A DNA stretch of 64,000 bases from Sphingobacteriales bacterium (GCA_028288165.1 JAQBOG010000039.1:124001-188000), one strand, 5' to 3'. Counted from the stretch's first letter, positions 27,656-36,447 are shown. Program-made: numbers and translations. Notes: generated from the sequence alone by a model not told the origin.

Positions 27656-28174
27656 CTAAATATTATTAGGTGTACCCGGTTCATGGTCAATCATTCTGCC
27701 GGAGGTACGGCCATGAGAGCGCTCAGAAGGCGGACGAAGATCTCCTACACTTCTTACATCTCCATCATAATCATCGTCTTCATCATCATCTACTGCGCCT
27801 GTATCATCATCATTATCGGCCAACAGGTCATCGTCTTCTTCTTCAGCGAGAAAATCGTCCTCGTCATCATTTAAAAGATCATCGTCACCGCCGTCTGGTA
27901 ATACATCATCGTCATCATCCTCGGCTGGAATCAGATCGTCATCGTCATCATCGTCGACAGGAATTAAATCGTCGTCATCATCATCGTCATCGTCGTCACC
28001 GGGGCCAAAAAGATTGTTTTGTACAGAAGATGGATGTTCGTCTTTAAATGTTTCACTCCAAGGAGTGACTTTTTCAGCCGTATTAACATCAGAAATTGAG
28101 CTTATATTTTTTTCAGTGGTTATCGTTGAATAATCATCCTGATCATTCAAAAATTGTTTGCGAATAGCTGCCAT
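27656..28174 (-). CDS. Poly-aspartate acidic protein of unknown function
   Basis: A 172-residue protein without signal peptide or membrane segment. The N-terminal 58 residues are ordinary (IRKQFLNDQDDYSTITTEKN ... FKDEHPSSVQNNLFGPG). Residues about 59-137 are dominated by runs of 5-10 Asp separated by short hydrophobic links (LIPV, LIPAE, VLPD, DLLND, FLAEE). The C-terminus (LRPPSERSHGRTSGRMIDHE) is basic to neutral. The regular alternation and a dedicated terminator argue for a real gene. Such runs could bind Ca2+/Mg2+ or mimic nucleic acid, but no family is recognised. The length of the Asp runs may vary between strains. Confidence 0.8.
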   Translation of the reverse strand: MAAIRKQFLNDQDDYSTITTEKNISSISDVNTAEKVTPWSETFKDEHPSSVQNNLFGPGDDDDDDDDDDLIPVDDDDDDDLIPAEDDDDDVLPDGGDDDLLNDDEDDFLAEEEDDDLLADNDDDTGAVDDDEDDDYDGDVRSVGDLRPPSERSHGRTSGRMIDHEPGTPNNI

Positions 28175-28282
28175 TTTGTTTTTCTGGTTTTGGTGATGAA
28201 CTGATTATAGCCAGATTCTTCATATGAAAAAAGAGTCTGATCACCTCTGATAAAAACAATAATAATGCCGCAAGCGTCTAAT

Positions 28283-29413
28283 TTATTTTCTAAAAATTTC
28301 TTTTAAATGATTCATTACATAATCAATTTCTTGCCTGGTATTGTACTTACTAAATGAAAATCTCACAGCAGGTCTCACATCACTTGCTCCTATTCCTGTC
28401 AATACATGTGAGCCAATATTTGTCCCAGAACTACATGCACTTCCTCCTGAAACTGAAATTCCGGAAATGTCCAAATTAAATAAAAGCATTTCAGCAACAT
28501 CCGTTTCCGGGAAGGACACATTCAAAATTTTATACAAGCTTTTGTCAGTATCCATTTCTCCGTTGAATTCAATACCGGGGATATTTTCCAAAAGCTGGTT
28601 AACCATATATTTTTTTAAATCCAGAATATGTTCTTGGTTTTTGTCCATATCCTGATAAGCCATTTGAAAGGCTTTTGCTAATCCAACAATACCATAAACA
28701 TTTTCAGTTCCACCTCGCATATTACGTTCCTGGGCACCTCCATAAATAAAAGGTTTAATTTTAATGCCGTGGTTAATGTATAAAAAACCGACGCCTTTTG
28801 GCCCGTATAATTTATGTGCAGAACAAACTAGTAAATGAACTTTTAATTTAGATAAATCTAAAGGATAATATCCCATCGTTTGAACAGTATCACAATGAAA
28901 TATAGCTTGATGTTGTTCACAAATTTCGCCAACCTGAACAATATCCGTGATATTTCCTATTTCATTATTTCCATGCATTAACGACACCAGGCTCCGCTCA
29001 TTATCACGTAATAATTCCTCTAAATGGGATAGGTCAACATTACCCTTTTCATCTAAATTAACATACGATAGTTTGATGCTTCCTTGAGATTCTAAAGCTT
29101 GTAGCGTATGTAAAACCGCATGATGCTCGATTTTAGAAGTGATGGCATGTTTAATATGATGGTCTGCAATGGCACATCTGATAGCCATATTATCAGCCTC
29201 GGTACCCCCTGAAGTAAAGAAAAACTCGGCAGGCGATGCATGCAAAAGGCTCGCGATTGTTTTACGAGCCTTTTCTATTATTGTACGTCCTTCTCTGCCG
29301 TGAGAATGTATGGATGATGGATTTCCGTAAAAATTTTCCATCACGCTTACCATCTCTTGTAAAACCTCCTTGTCTAATGGAGTGGTGGCAGCGTTATCTA
29401 AATAAACACGCAT
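28283..29413 (-). CDS. Cysteine desulfurase (NifS/IscS-like), PLP-dependent
   Basis: Removes sulfur from cysteine for Fe-S clusters or thiolation. 376 residues of fold-type I: YLDNAATTPLD at the start, FTSGGTEADNMAI, PLP lysine K201 in CSAHKLYGPKGVGF, the substrate loop RGGTENVYGIVGLA, and the sulfur-accepting C327 in SGGSACSSGTNIGSHVL. No scaffold (IscU) or other Fe-S genes lie nearby, so IscS, NifS or a tRNA-thiolation role cannot be told apart. Just upstream lies an octamer inverted repeat array (29428-29593). Confidence 0.93.
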   Translation of the reverse strand: MRVYLDNAATTPLDKEVLQEMVSVMENFYGNPSSIHSHGREGRTIIEKARKTIASLLHASPAEFFFTSGGTEADNMAIRCAIADHHIKHAITSKIEHHAVLHTLQALESQGSIKLSYVNLDEKGNVDLSHLEELLRDNERSLVSLMHGNNEIGNITDIVQVGEICEQHQAIFHCDTVQTMGYYPLDLSKLKVHLLVCSAHKLYGPKGVGFLYINHGIKIKPFIYGGAQERNMRGGTENVYGIVGLAKAFQMAYQDMDKNQEHILDLKKYMVNQLLENIPGIEFNGEMDTDKSLYKILNVSFPETDVAEMLLFNLDISGISVSGGSACSSGTNIGSHVLTGIGASDVRPAVRFSFSKYNTRQEIDYVMNHLKEIFRK

Positions 29414-29427
29414 ATTTTTGTTTTAAA

Positions 29428-29593
29428 AAAGTCCGAAAGTCGGTAAGACGGTAAGTCAGAAAGTAGTTTTAAGTCAACTCAAAATTTCGCTCTTAATCTT
29501 CACTTTTCTTGACTCCTTTACTTCGACCTTCTTTCTGACTTTCGGTCTTACTCATTGTCGGACTTCCCGACTTTTCCGACTTTCCGACTTCCG
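29428..29593. repeat. Inverted pair of 8-bp tandem arrays
   Basis: Left arm 29428-29467: five imperfect octamers (AAAGTCCG, AAAGTCGG, TAAGACGG, TAAGTCAG, AAAGTAGT). The right arm, about 29530-29593, carries the complement pattern (CTTTCTGA, CTTTCGGT, CTTCCCGA, CTTTCCGA). They fill most of the 192-bp gap between glmM and the cysteine desulfurase gene and could fold as a long imperfect hairpin. Confidence 0.8.
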
Positions 29594-29605
29594 GGATTTA
29601 CTCAA

Positions 29606-31000
29606 TTAATTAACAGGCAGCTGTAAGATCTCTTTTATATCGGATATTATTTTGCTAGCTAGATTTTCTGCTTCGGTTTCTGTAGCTGCTTCCGAATAAA
29701 TACGAATAATTGGTTCTGTGTTGGATTTTCTTAAATGAACCCATTGATTTCCAAATTCTATTTTTAATCCATCAATTGTAGAGTATGGCTGATGACTGTA
29801 TTTTTTCTCAACTTCTAAAAGTAATGCATCAATATCCATATCAGGAGTTAGCATAATTTTGTTTTTAGAGATAAAATACCCAGGATAACTAGCCCTCAGT
29901 TCAGAAACTGACTTACCGTAGTTAGCAAGATGTGTTAAAAACAATCCGATGCCCACTAAAGAATCGCGACCATAATGAGATTCAGGATAAATCACTCCAC
30001 CATTGCCTTCACCACCTATTATCGCATTGGTTTCTTTCATCTTATTTACCACATTCACCTCGCCTACTGCAGAAGCATTATAGACATTACCAGATTGCTC
30101 CGTCACATCGCGTAAAGCACGAGTAGATGATAAATTCGATACCGTATTTCCTGGTGTATGCTTCAAAACAAAATCAGCGATAGCAACCAATGTATATTCT
30201 TCACCAAACATGCTTCCGTCTTCACAAACAAAGCACAATCTATCCACATCCGGATCTACTACAATACCTAAATGCGCCTTTTTGGCCACAACTTCTTTTG
30301 ATATCTCCGTTAAATTTTCGGGTAATGGTTCTGGGTTATGTGGAAAATGACCATCTGGTTTGCAATAAAGCTCATGAATTGTATTTACCCCTAAAGCTTT
30401 TAATAAAGCTGGGACAAATAATCCACCAGTGGAATTCACACAGTCGATAACCACACTAAAGTTCGCATTCCTTATCGCCTCCACATCCACTAAAGGAAGT
30501 GCTAACACCTTATCTACATGTTTTTGGAGATATGAATCATCGATGGTAACATTGCCCAAATCATCTACATCCGCATATTGCGTGTTCACATCTTCGGCCA
30601 TTTCCAGAACTTTTTTACCTTCTTCATCAGAGATAAACTCACCCTTATGATTTAGCAATTTAAGAGCATTCCATTGCTTTGGATTGTGGCTGGCAGTAAT
30701 AATGATTCCTCCCCCGGCGTGCTCGTCAGGTACGGCAATCTCTACGGTTGGCGTAGTAGAAAGGCCGAGATCAATCACATCCACTCCGATACTTTGTAAA
30801 GTCCCTACAATCAGGTTTCTTACCATATCGCCAGATATCCGTGCATCCCGACCTATAACAATCTTCTTTATCCCGGTTTGATTAACAACCCAAAGACCGA
30901 ATGCGGTTGTAAACTTTATAATATCTGGTGGGGTTAAACCTTCACCAGCAGCACCTCCAATAGTGCCTCTAATTCCTGAAATTGATTTAATTAAACTCAC
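29606..31000 (-). CDS. glmM: Phosphoglucosamine mutase (GlmM-type phosphohexomutase)
   Basis: Converts glucosamine-6-phosphate to glucosamine-1-phosphate on the way to UDP-GlcNAc for peptidoglycan and LPS. 464 residues: N-terminal SGIRGTIGG, catalytic phosphoserine S104 in ITASHNPKQWNAL, metal loop DPDVDRLCF, sugar-specificity loop GGEGNGGVIYPESHYGRD, phosphate-binding RKSNTEPIIRIY. The sugar loop GGEGNGG fits the GlmM/PMM branch of Bacteroidota; a phosphomannomutase activity cannot be excluded. Divergent from the methyltransferase operon. Confidence 0.9.
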   Translation of the reverse strand: MSLIKSISGIRGTIGGAAGEGLTPPDIIKFTTAFGLWVVNQTGIKKIVIGRDARISGDMVRNLIVGTLQSIGVDVIDLGLSTTPTVEIAVPDEHAGGGIIITASHNPKQWNALKLLNHKGEFISDEEGKKVLEMAEDVNTQYADVDDLGNVTIDDSYLQKHVDKVLALPLVDVEAIRNANFSVVIDCVNSTGGLFVPALLKALGVNTIHELYCKPDGHFPHNPEPLPENLTEISKEVVAKKAHLGIVVDPDVDRLCFVCEDGSMFGEEYTLVAIADFVLKHTPGNTVSNLSSTRALRDVTEQSGNVYNASAVGEVNVVNKMKETNAIIGGEGNGGVIYPESHYGRDSLVGIGLFLTHLANYGKSVSELRASYPGYFISKNKIMLTPDMDIDALLLEVEKKYSHQPYSTIDGLKIEFGNQWVHLRKSNTEPIIRIYSEAATETEAENLASKIISDIKEILQLPVN

Positions 31001-31091
31001 TTTCGATAGATTAAATTTTGGCCAAAATTAGTAAAATATTGCTCATCCTTAACTAATACAATGTAAACGAAACTTCAGTTGTGTAAATGTT

Positions 31092-31099
31092 TATATTTG
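31092..31099 (+). promoter_or_regulatory. Bacteroidota -7 box upstream of methyltransferase operon
   Basis: TATATTTG fits TAnnTTTG, 25 nt before the ATG at 31125. No -33 TTTG at the correct spacing. Confidence 0.5.
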
Positions 31100-31124
31100 C
31101 CCCTCGAACACCTTACACAAAAAT

Positions 31125-31862
31125 ATGCCCAGAAAGTGGTTTCAAAATTGGTTTAACTCTCCTTACTATCATATATTATATCACCAACGTAACGATGATG
31201 AAGCCGAACTCTTTATTGATAATCTTTGTTCTTTTCTCGAGCCCGCTGAAAACTCCAGATTTTTAGATATCGCTTGTGGCCGTGGAAGGCATGCTACCTA
31301 CTTCAATAAAAAAGGGTACGATGTAACCGGAATTGACCTTTCGTTTGCCAGCATTAAATTTGCTCAGCAATTCGAAAACGAGAAACTTCATTTTTATGTG
31401 CACGATATGCGGAATTTATTCTATATCAATTACTTTAGCATCGCATTCAATTTATTTACCAGTTTCGGTTACTTTAACACAGAAAAAGACCATATTAATG
31501 CCTTGAAAAGATTTAACAAGTCTCTAACAAAAAAAGGAATTCTTGTTCTTGACTACTTCAACTGTGAAAAAATCATTAAAAACTTAACTCATCAAGAAGT
31601 AAAACATGTTGATGGAATTGATTTCCATATCAATAAAAAAGTGGTTGATGATAAGATTGTAAAGTCTATTTTATTTGAACATAAAAACAAAGACTTTGCT
31701 TTTAAAGAAGAAGTTAAATCCTTTTGTTTCTCAGATTTTGAGCGACTATTCGCTGAAAGCGGGTTCAAAATCGACCATTATTTTGGAGATTATTACTTAA
31801 AGCCATTTGACCCATTGAAATCCGATCGTTTAATTTTTATTTGCAGCAAGGCCGATGTTTGA
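31125..31862 (+). CDS. SAM-dependent class I methyltransferase
   Basis: A 245-residue Rossmann-fold methyltransferase. The SAM loop FLDIACGRGRHATYF is near residues 48-62, the acidic ribose-binding position VTGIDLSFASI near 70, then FNLFTSFGYFNTEKDH and LVLDYFNCEK. The substrate cannot be inferred. It overlaps the PAP2 gene by 8 nt, so the two, together with ZIP, form an operon. Confidence 0.9.
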   Translation: MPRKWFQNWFNSPYYHILYHQRNDDEAELFIDNLCSFLEPAENSRFLDIACGRGRHATYFNKKGYDVTGIDLSFASIKFAQQFENEKLHFYVHDMRNLFYINYFSIAFNLFTSFGYFNTEKDHINALKRFNKSLTKKGILVLDYFNCEKIIKNLTHQEVKHVDGIDFHINKKVVDDKIVKSILFEHKNKDFAFKEEVKSFCFSDFERLFAESGFKIDHYFGDYYLKPFDPLKSDRLIFICSKADV

Positions 31863-32436
31863 TCAGCTAATACAGTTTGACGAACATTTGTTCTCAGCTA
31901 TAAACCACGGACTTTCAAATCCCTTCTTTGATTGGATTATGCCATTGCTGCGTAATCGTTTTTTCTGGACACCTTTATACTTGTTTATTGCTATATTCTT
32001 CGTTAAAAATTATGGCAAACAAGGCTGGATATTACTTCTATTTTTTGCTTTGACTTTTGCGGTAACTGATTTTTTTACTGCCTCTTTAATTAAGCCCAAT
32101 GCAGAGCGGATTAGACCGTGCAATGACCCCTCAATGAAACCTGGATTACACAGTTTGGTTGCTTGTGGTACGGGTTACAGCTTCCCTTCCACACATGCAG
32201 CAAATCATTTTGCCCTAGCTTTGTTCTTAATTACTGTTTTTTACAAAAAATGGAAGCCAATTCTTCCTATAGCATTATTATGGGCGGCCTCAATTAGTTT
32301 TGCGCAAGTTTATGTCGGAGTACATTATCCTTTAGATGTAACAGGTGGGGCAATTATCGGATCTATACTGGGATACCTAACAGCCGCTTGTTTAATTTTT
32401 TACAAACCATATTTTTCATGGAAAGCTGGAAATTAA
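31855..32436 (+). CDS. PAP2-family membrane phosphatase
   Basis: A 193-residue integral-membrane phosphatase of the type-2 phosphatidic acid phosphatase family. The three catalytic motifs are in order: KPNAERIRP (KxxxxxxRP), PSTHAAN (PSxH with catalytic His) and VYVGVHYPLDV (nucleophile His). Five or six membrane helices. Family members dephosphorylate undecaprenyl pyrophosphate or lipid A/phosphatidylglycerophosphate; which applies is unknown. It overlaps the genes on both sides. Confidence 0.92.
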   Translation: MFDQLIQFDEHLFSAINHGLSNPFFDWIMPLLRNRFFWTPLYLFIAIFFVKNYGKQGWILLLFFALTFAVTDFFTASLIKPNAERIRPCNDPSMKPGLHSLVACGTGYSFPSTHAANHFALALFLITVFYKKWKPILPIALLWAASISFAQVYVGVHYPLDVTGGAIIGSILGYLTAACLIFYKPYFSWKAGN

Positions 32437-33128
32437 TTCTACTTTTTGCCAGTGCGCTTTTAGGTGGTTCGGCGGTATTTCTATTCAAAAACGATAATAC
32501 TCAAAGACTAAAGCTTATTCTATCATTTAGTGGAGCTTATCTATTCGCTATTACGGTTTTGCATTTAATACCGGAAGTATATATCGGGGGCGATAAACAA
32601 GTAGGTTTATTTATACTTTTAGGTTTCATCCTCCAAATTTTAATGGAGCAGTTTTCTGAAGGTATCGAACACGGTCATATCCATAAACATAGCCATGCAC
32701 ATTACGTTTTTCCTTACGGGATTATGTTGAGTTTATGCCTACATGCATTTTTAGAGGGAATGCCTTTGGCTCAGGGCGAGCACAATGAACTAGTATTTGG
32801 TATTGCTTTGCATCATATTCCGGCAGCATTTGCCTTGGGCAGTGTTTTAATTCAAAACCATATTAGCAAAAATTCCATTATCATCTTCCTAATCATATTT
32901 GCCTCCATGTGTCCGCTTGGATATTCCTTAAGCTACGGTATTGGGCATGGCTTAGGAAACATTGATGCTTATTTCGACCGTATTATGGGCGTAGTAATCG
33001 GAATTTTCCTTCATATTTCAACAACCATTCTATTTGAATCAACAGTTGATCATAAATTTAACAGAAGGAAAATTATCGCCGTATTACTCGGTGTTGGAAT
33101 TGCCTTGATGGGATATTGGATGCACTAA
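32418..33128 (+). CDS. ZIP-family metal transporter
   Basis: A 236-residue protein with about seven to eight membrane helices. The ZIP metal path is visible: ITVLHLIPEVY, LCLHAFLEGMPL (H and E) and IALHHIPAAFALGSVL (HHIPAAF). A His-rich stretch EHGHIHKHSHAHY after helix 3 fits metal sensing or capture. Substrate probably zinc or a similar divalent ion. I start at ATG 32418 (MESWKLILLF), overlapping PAP2 by 19 nt; an in-frame ATG at 32388 is an alternative. Confidence 0.9.
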   Translation: MESWKLILLFASALLGGSAVFLFKNDNTQRLKLILSFSGAYLFAITVLHLIPEVYIGGDKQVGLFILLGFILQILMEQFSEGIEHGHIHKHSHAHYVFPYGIMLSLCLHAFLEGMPLAQGEHNELVFGIALHHIPAAFALGSVLIQNHISKNSIIIFLIIFASMCPLGYSLSYGIGHGLGNIDAYFDRIMGVVIGIFLHISTTILFESTVDHKFNRRKIIAVLLGVGIALMGYWMH

Positions 33129-33262
33129 AAAGTCAAAAGTCCAAAGTTTAAAGTTTAAAGTTTAAAGTTTAGGATATAAGTCTCAAGCTGTCGAAAACTG
33201 AGTTCATACTCGTATGAAGCAGGGGCCTTCAACTTTTTACTTTAAACTTTTAAAATTAAACT
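33128..33262. repeat. Inverted pair of 7-bp tandem arrays
   Basis: The left arm, 33128-33169, has six heptamers (AAAAGTC twice, CAAAGTT, TAAAGTT three times). The right arm, about 33228-33262, reads in complement (AACTTTT, TACTTTA, AACTTTT). Between them is a small palindrome CATACTCGTATG near 33205-33216. It fills the gap between the convergent ZIP and MarR genes and might serve as a bidirectional terminator. Confidence 0.8.
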
Positions 33263-33269
33263 CCTTAAC

Positions 33270-33719
33270 TTAGCCCCTCATTTTATCCAATAGGCTACTC
33301 AACAAACTGGCTTCCTCATCGGTTATGGTGCCTTTTATTAAATCTTTAGTAACCATTTCGGTGTCTAGTTTTTTCAGGATTTCTAAACCTTCGGGGGAGA
33401 TTTTAATATCAACAGCTCTTCGATCTTTTACATTGGTGCACCGACTTACTAAACCTTTTTGCACCAATCTTTCCACAATGCGAGAAGCATCAGACATTTT
33501 ATCCAGCATACGTTCTTTCAAAACATTTACAGTTGCTGGTTCTGGATGTTGCCCTCTTAATATCCTTAAAATATTAAACTGCTGCATCGTAATGTTATAT
33601 TTATCCAAATGCTGCCGAATCAAATTGGTGACCCAACCATACGTATAAATTACGTTTACAACAGATTTGTGAATATTGTCATCAAACTTGTTACTGGCAA
33701 TTTCATTTTCCAATTCCAT
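33270..33719 (-). CDS. MarR-family transcriptional regulator
   Basis: A 149-residue winged-helix regulator. The DNA-binding part is ITMQQFNILRILRGQHPEPATVNVLKERMLDKMSDASRIVERLVQKGLVSR and the wing is DRRAVDIKISPEG. It is distinct from the MarR at 15606-16040. No divergent target is obvious: the neighbours are the convergent ZIP gene and the DUF5522 gene 88 nt upstream. The effector is unknown. Confidence 0.9.
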   Translation of the reverse strand: MELENEIASNKFDDNIHKSVVNVIYTYGWVTNLIRQHLDKYNITMQQFNILRILRGQHPEPATVNVLKERMLDKMSDASRIVERLVQKGLVSRCTNVKDRRAVDIKISPEGLEILKKLDTEMVTKDLIKGTITDEEASLLSSLLDKMRG

Positions 33720-33807
33720 ACTTACGCGTCAATAAATGGTTTTAATAGGTAGATGCGAAAATAGCTTTAAGTTATTTAAAATAAATACTATTGTGAATTT
33801 ATATGAT

Positions 33808-33963
33808 CTATTTGATAGCTTTTATATCATTTTGAGTTTGACCAAACTTCCAGGGACAGTGCCTGCATTTATTTTTACAACAGTGCCCACGTTTTAAATG
33901 ATATGATTCCGTAAAAACCATAAATCCATTTTCCCAATAAAAGTCCTCATTTTCTATCAGCAT
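33808..33963 (-). CDS. Cys-rich mini-protein, DUF5522-like
   Basis: A 51-residue gene. The translation runs MLIENEDFYWENGFMVFTES, then YHLKRGHCCKNKCRHCPWKF, then GQTQNDIKAIK. The pattern YHLKRGxCCxxxCRHCPW is that of DUF5522 proteins, small conserved Bacteroidota proteins; four cysteines and a His could bind metal. The ATG (33961-33963) overlaps the end of the MBL gene as ATGCTGA, a classic re-initiation arrangement, so it is the last gene of the nusB-to-MBL run. Recognition of the family is from memory. Confidence 0.8.
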   Translation of the reverse strand: MLIENEDFYWENGFMVFTESYHLKRGHCCKNKCRHCPWKFGQTQNDIKAIK

Positions 33964-34904
33964 CTATTTAATAGTTTTAAAGGTATTTTGTCATTCAAAA
34001 AGGTTTTTAAATGATTTCCATTTCCGTGTAAAGTCCAAATCTCTTTAGGCTTTACTTTATCAATCATGTTGAGAATATCATTCCAATCTACATGATCAGA
34101 AATAAATAACTCCATATCATTTTGAGTCTGAAGCTTTTTCCAGCCTGAAGCAAAAATACGAATCACATTCTTAGCTCGGAAATAGCTATCAAATGTCATT
34201 GGTGGTACTAAATAAACAAAATTTTGCCCGGGTAACTTCATCAATTTCCTATTGTAAGGTTCTGACTTACCTGGCTTAAAGCCATAGCTTTCGTATATCT
34301 TATTGATAGGAGTGATCGAGTGGTGAACTAAAACTTTACGATCAGGGCAGTGCTTTGTAATTAAATCAATTAAGCGTTGCGACTTACCTAGCGAATATGC
34401 CCCTAGCAGCACATTATGAGTGTTTTGATTTAACTTTTTGATTTCGCTAACCGGATCAGGATGAAGAACCTCGGGATCAGCAAAAGTAGTTTCTGTAATT
34501 AAAACGTCTGCTTGTACAAATTCTATTGGCTCGCAGGTAGCATCATCCTGTAGTTTATAATCTCCTGTATACAAATATTTTATATCATTATAAACAAGCA
34601 ATATTTGTGAAGACCCAAGAATATGGCCAGCCGGAATGAACGTTATTTTGATGTCATTGATTATAAAATCTTCATGATAATCATAAATATTAAACTCATT
34701 CCCGGCATTTTTTTTATACCGCAGTTCCATTATTGCACAAGTGGCAGCGGTACAATAAACGGTATGGTTTCCATGAACAGCATGGTCTCCATGAGCATGA
34801 GAAATTACTGCAGTGGCAACTGGTTGGATCGGGTCAATGTAAAAATCACCCGTTTTACAGTACAAACCGTTTTCATTTATTATTAAGAAATCAGGAATGA
34901 TCAT
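33957..34904 (-). CDS. Metallo-beta-lactamase-fold nuclease-like protein (ligase-associated exonuclease type)
   Basis: A 315-residue MBL-fold hydrolase. Metal ligands HAHGDH at residues 36-41, GHILGSSQILL, YTGDYKLQDD, then a beta-CASP-like region (VLLGAYSLGKSQRLI, VLVHHSITPINKIYESYG) and a terminal TLHGNG. The organisation resembles the DNA-ligase-associated putative exonucleases related to YSH1/CPSF. No DNA ligase lies in this window. It overlaps coaE by 4 nt upstream and the DUF5522 gene by 7 nt downstream. Activity on DNA or RNA is unproven. Confidence 0.85.
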   Translation of the reverse strand: MIIPDFLIINENGLYCKTGDFYIDPIQPVATAVISHAHGDHAVHGNHTVYCTAATCAIMELRYKKNAGNEFNIYDYHEDFIINDIKITFIPAGHILGSSQILLVYNDIKYLYTGDYKLQDDATCEPIEFVQADVLITETTFADPEVLHPDPVSEIKKLNQNTHNVLLGAYSLGKSQRLIDLITKHCPDRKVLVHHSITPINKIYESYGFKPGKSEPYNRKLMKLPGQNFVYLVPPMTFDSYFRAKNVIRIFASGWKKLQTQNDMELFISDHVDWNDILNMIDKVKPKEIWTLHGNGNHLKTFLNDKIPLKLLNRC

Positions 34905-35500
34905 TTAGTAGTGGAAAGTAATGACAAAATGTGTTGATGCAAATCTAACACTTGTGTAATCAATAAATGTTTCTCATCATTTAATAAAGTGAAATTCGCA
35001 AGCTTCCTTTTTTGCTCGTCTGTAAATTGTTTGGCCATTCTTAATTCAACTTCCAGGGCTGTCAGTTGATCTCTCTCCATTACACGCTTAACTTTTAAAT
35101 CGAGGGGAGCCTCAACCAGTATGCTGTAATCGCAGGTTTTATAAGATTCGCTCTCGAATAACAAAGCAGCTTCTTTTATAATGTATGGAGAATTTTGGCT
35201 GGAGTGCCAGGTAGCAAATGCCCTAAAAACAGCAGGATGAACCAATGAATTTAACACTGCTAACCTCTCTGTACTTTTAAAAACGATGTCGGCAATATAT
35301 TTTCTGTTTAGTAAACCGGCTTCAGAGTACGAATTTAATCCAAACTCCTTAATAACAGATTCTTTCAATTCACTGTCTGCGTTCATGATATTTTTGGCAA
35401 TATCGTCCGCATAAAAAACAGAAATACCTAATAGCTCAAATAGCTTACACACAGTTGATTTCCCGCTACCAATACCTCCGGTGATGCCAATTTTCAACAT
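34901..35500 (-). CDS. coaE: Dephospho-CoA kinase
   Basis: Last step of coenzyme A synthesis: phosphorylates the 3'-OH of dephospho-CoA. 199 residues; P-loop GITGGIGSGKSTVCKLF at the start, FYADDIAKNIM, LVHPAVFRAF, and the lid arginines in VKRVMERDQL. The start overlaps the stop of ybbR by one base and the end overlaps the MBL gene. The nusB-yajC-ybbR-coaE order is, as I recall, conserved in Bacteroidota. Confidence 0.96.
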   Translation of the reverse strand: MLKIGITGGIGSGKSTVCKLFELLGISVFYADDIAKNIMNADSELKESVIKEFGLNSYSEAGLLNRKYIADIVFKSTERLAVLNSLVHPAVFRAFATWHSSQNSPYIIKEAALLFESESYKTCDYSILVEAPLDLKVKRVMERDQLTALEVELRMAKQFTDEQKRKLANFTLLNDEKHLLITQVLDLHQHILSLLSTTK

Positions 35501-36447
35501 TACTTTTTAATTATGAAATCGACAAACTGAGGCTCAATTTTTATGAGTTTGCAAAAATCCGGATAGTGTTTTAATATTATGGGCAACTGCTTATATCCAT
35601 CCTTTTCCCAATTATCTAAATTAACGAAGGCATCGAATGCTTTTTTATCAACCAATGGATAATTTTTAAGTGACACCATTAATTTCACCTTTACGTTTTC
35701 AGGAAGCAACTTCACTTCATCGAAATGACGATTATTTTTTATCCGCAAAGGAACCTCCACTTCTTTCTCTGTAAACTCATCTACTGGCACTCTCACCTGA
35801 ATAAGAGTTGGATAAATATCAATGTTTAATTTGCTGGGCGACTTTAATGAAATTTTTGTGGAAAATGTCTCATCCACATCCTCCGAAATCAAGGTATCAG
35901 TTTCCCAACTATTAATCGCTTTTAAATCTTCTTCCGGCCCTGTTAATGTTACATATTCTGGAACAAGCTTAATATGATCATAAATACCATATTGATTTTT
36001 AAACAGAATCTTCGAAATCAATTTTACCGGCACACGTTTAACTTTTCGTGCAGAAAAATCAAAGTATAGCGTATCAGGCTGAACTGAAACGACCTTCTGC
36101 CTGGAATCAAAATCTTTATTAACTATATCTAGTTGATTTGTAAAACTCACAAAATCTCGCTTGTTTAAGTCTCTTAAATCAACCTTTATATGATGGGGGT
36201 TAAAGCGCAATTTTGAAAACAGCAGTTGCCACCCCGTACCCTCAACTACTAATTTGACGTTTTCTGATTGTAAGGGGTGAAATGCCTTATTATGAGGAGC
36301 ATTATAATAACGAACTATTGTATTAACAGGGTAACGATACGGATTTGATAGCGCAAAAAATAACCATCCTGCAATGGAGAGAGCTAAACAAATAAAAAAA
36401 AGACTTAGCCTGTGCTGTTCAAACTTCGTAAGTTTTAGAAATGGCAT
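35500..36447 (-). CDS. YbbR-like domain protein
   Basis: A membrane-anchored protein of 315 residues: one N-terminal helix (LSLFFICLALSIAGWLFFAL) followed by repeated YbbR beta-domains (PVNTIVRYYNAPHNKAF, VPVKLISKILFKNQYGIYDHIKLVPEYVTLTGPEED, EVPLRIKNNRHFDEVKLLPENVKVKLMVS). In Firmicutes the related CdaR modulates a diadenylate cyclase; no such cyclase is in this window. I start at ATG 36447; another ATG at 36480 would add 11 residues. It is separated from yajC by a terminator and repeat element C. Confidence 0.85.
   Translation of the reverse strand: MPFLKLTKFEQHRLSLFFICLALSIAGWLFFALSNPYRYPVNTIVRYYNAPHNKAFHPLQSENVKLVVEGTGWQLLFSKLRFNPHHIKVDLRDLNKRDFVSFTNQLDIVNKDFDSRQKVVSVQPDTLYFDFSARKVKRVPVKLISKILFKNQYGIYDHIKLVPEYVTLTGPEEDLKAINSWETDTLISEDVDETFSTKISLKSPSKLNIDIYPTLIQVRVPVDEFTEKEVEVPLRIKNNRHFDEVKLLPENVKVKLMVSLKNYPLVDKKAFDAFVNLDNWEKDGYKQLPIILKHYPDFCKLIKIEPQFVDFIIKK

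Noticed and set aside
27623..28047. Two plus-strand reading frames, one very His-rich, opposite the poly-Asp gene
   Set aside because: They are the mirror of GAT/GAC runs (ATC/GTC) on the other strand; the minus frame has a natural start, ordinary ends and a terminator.
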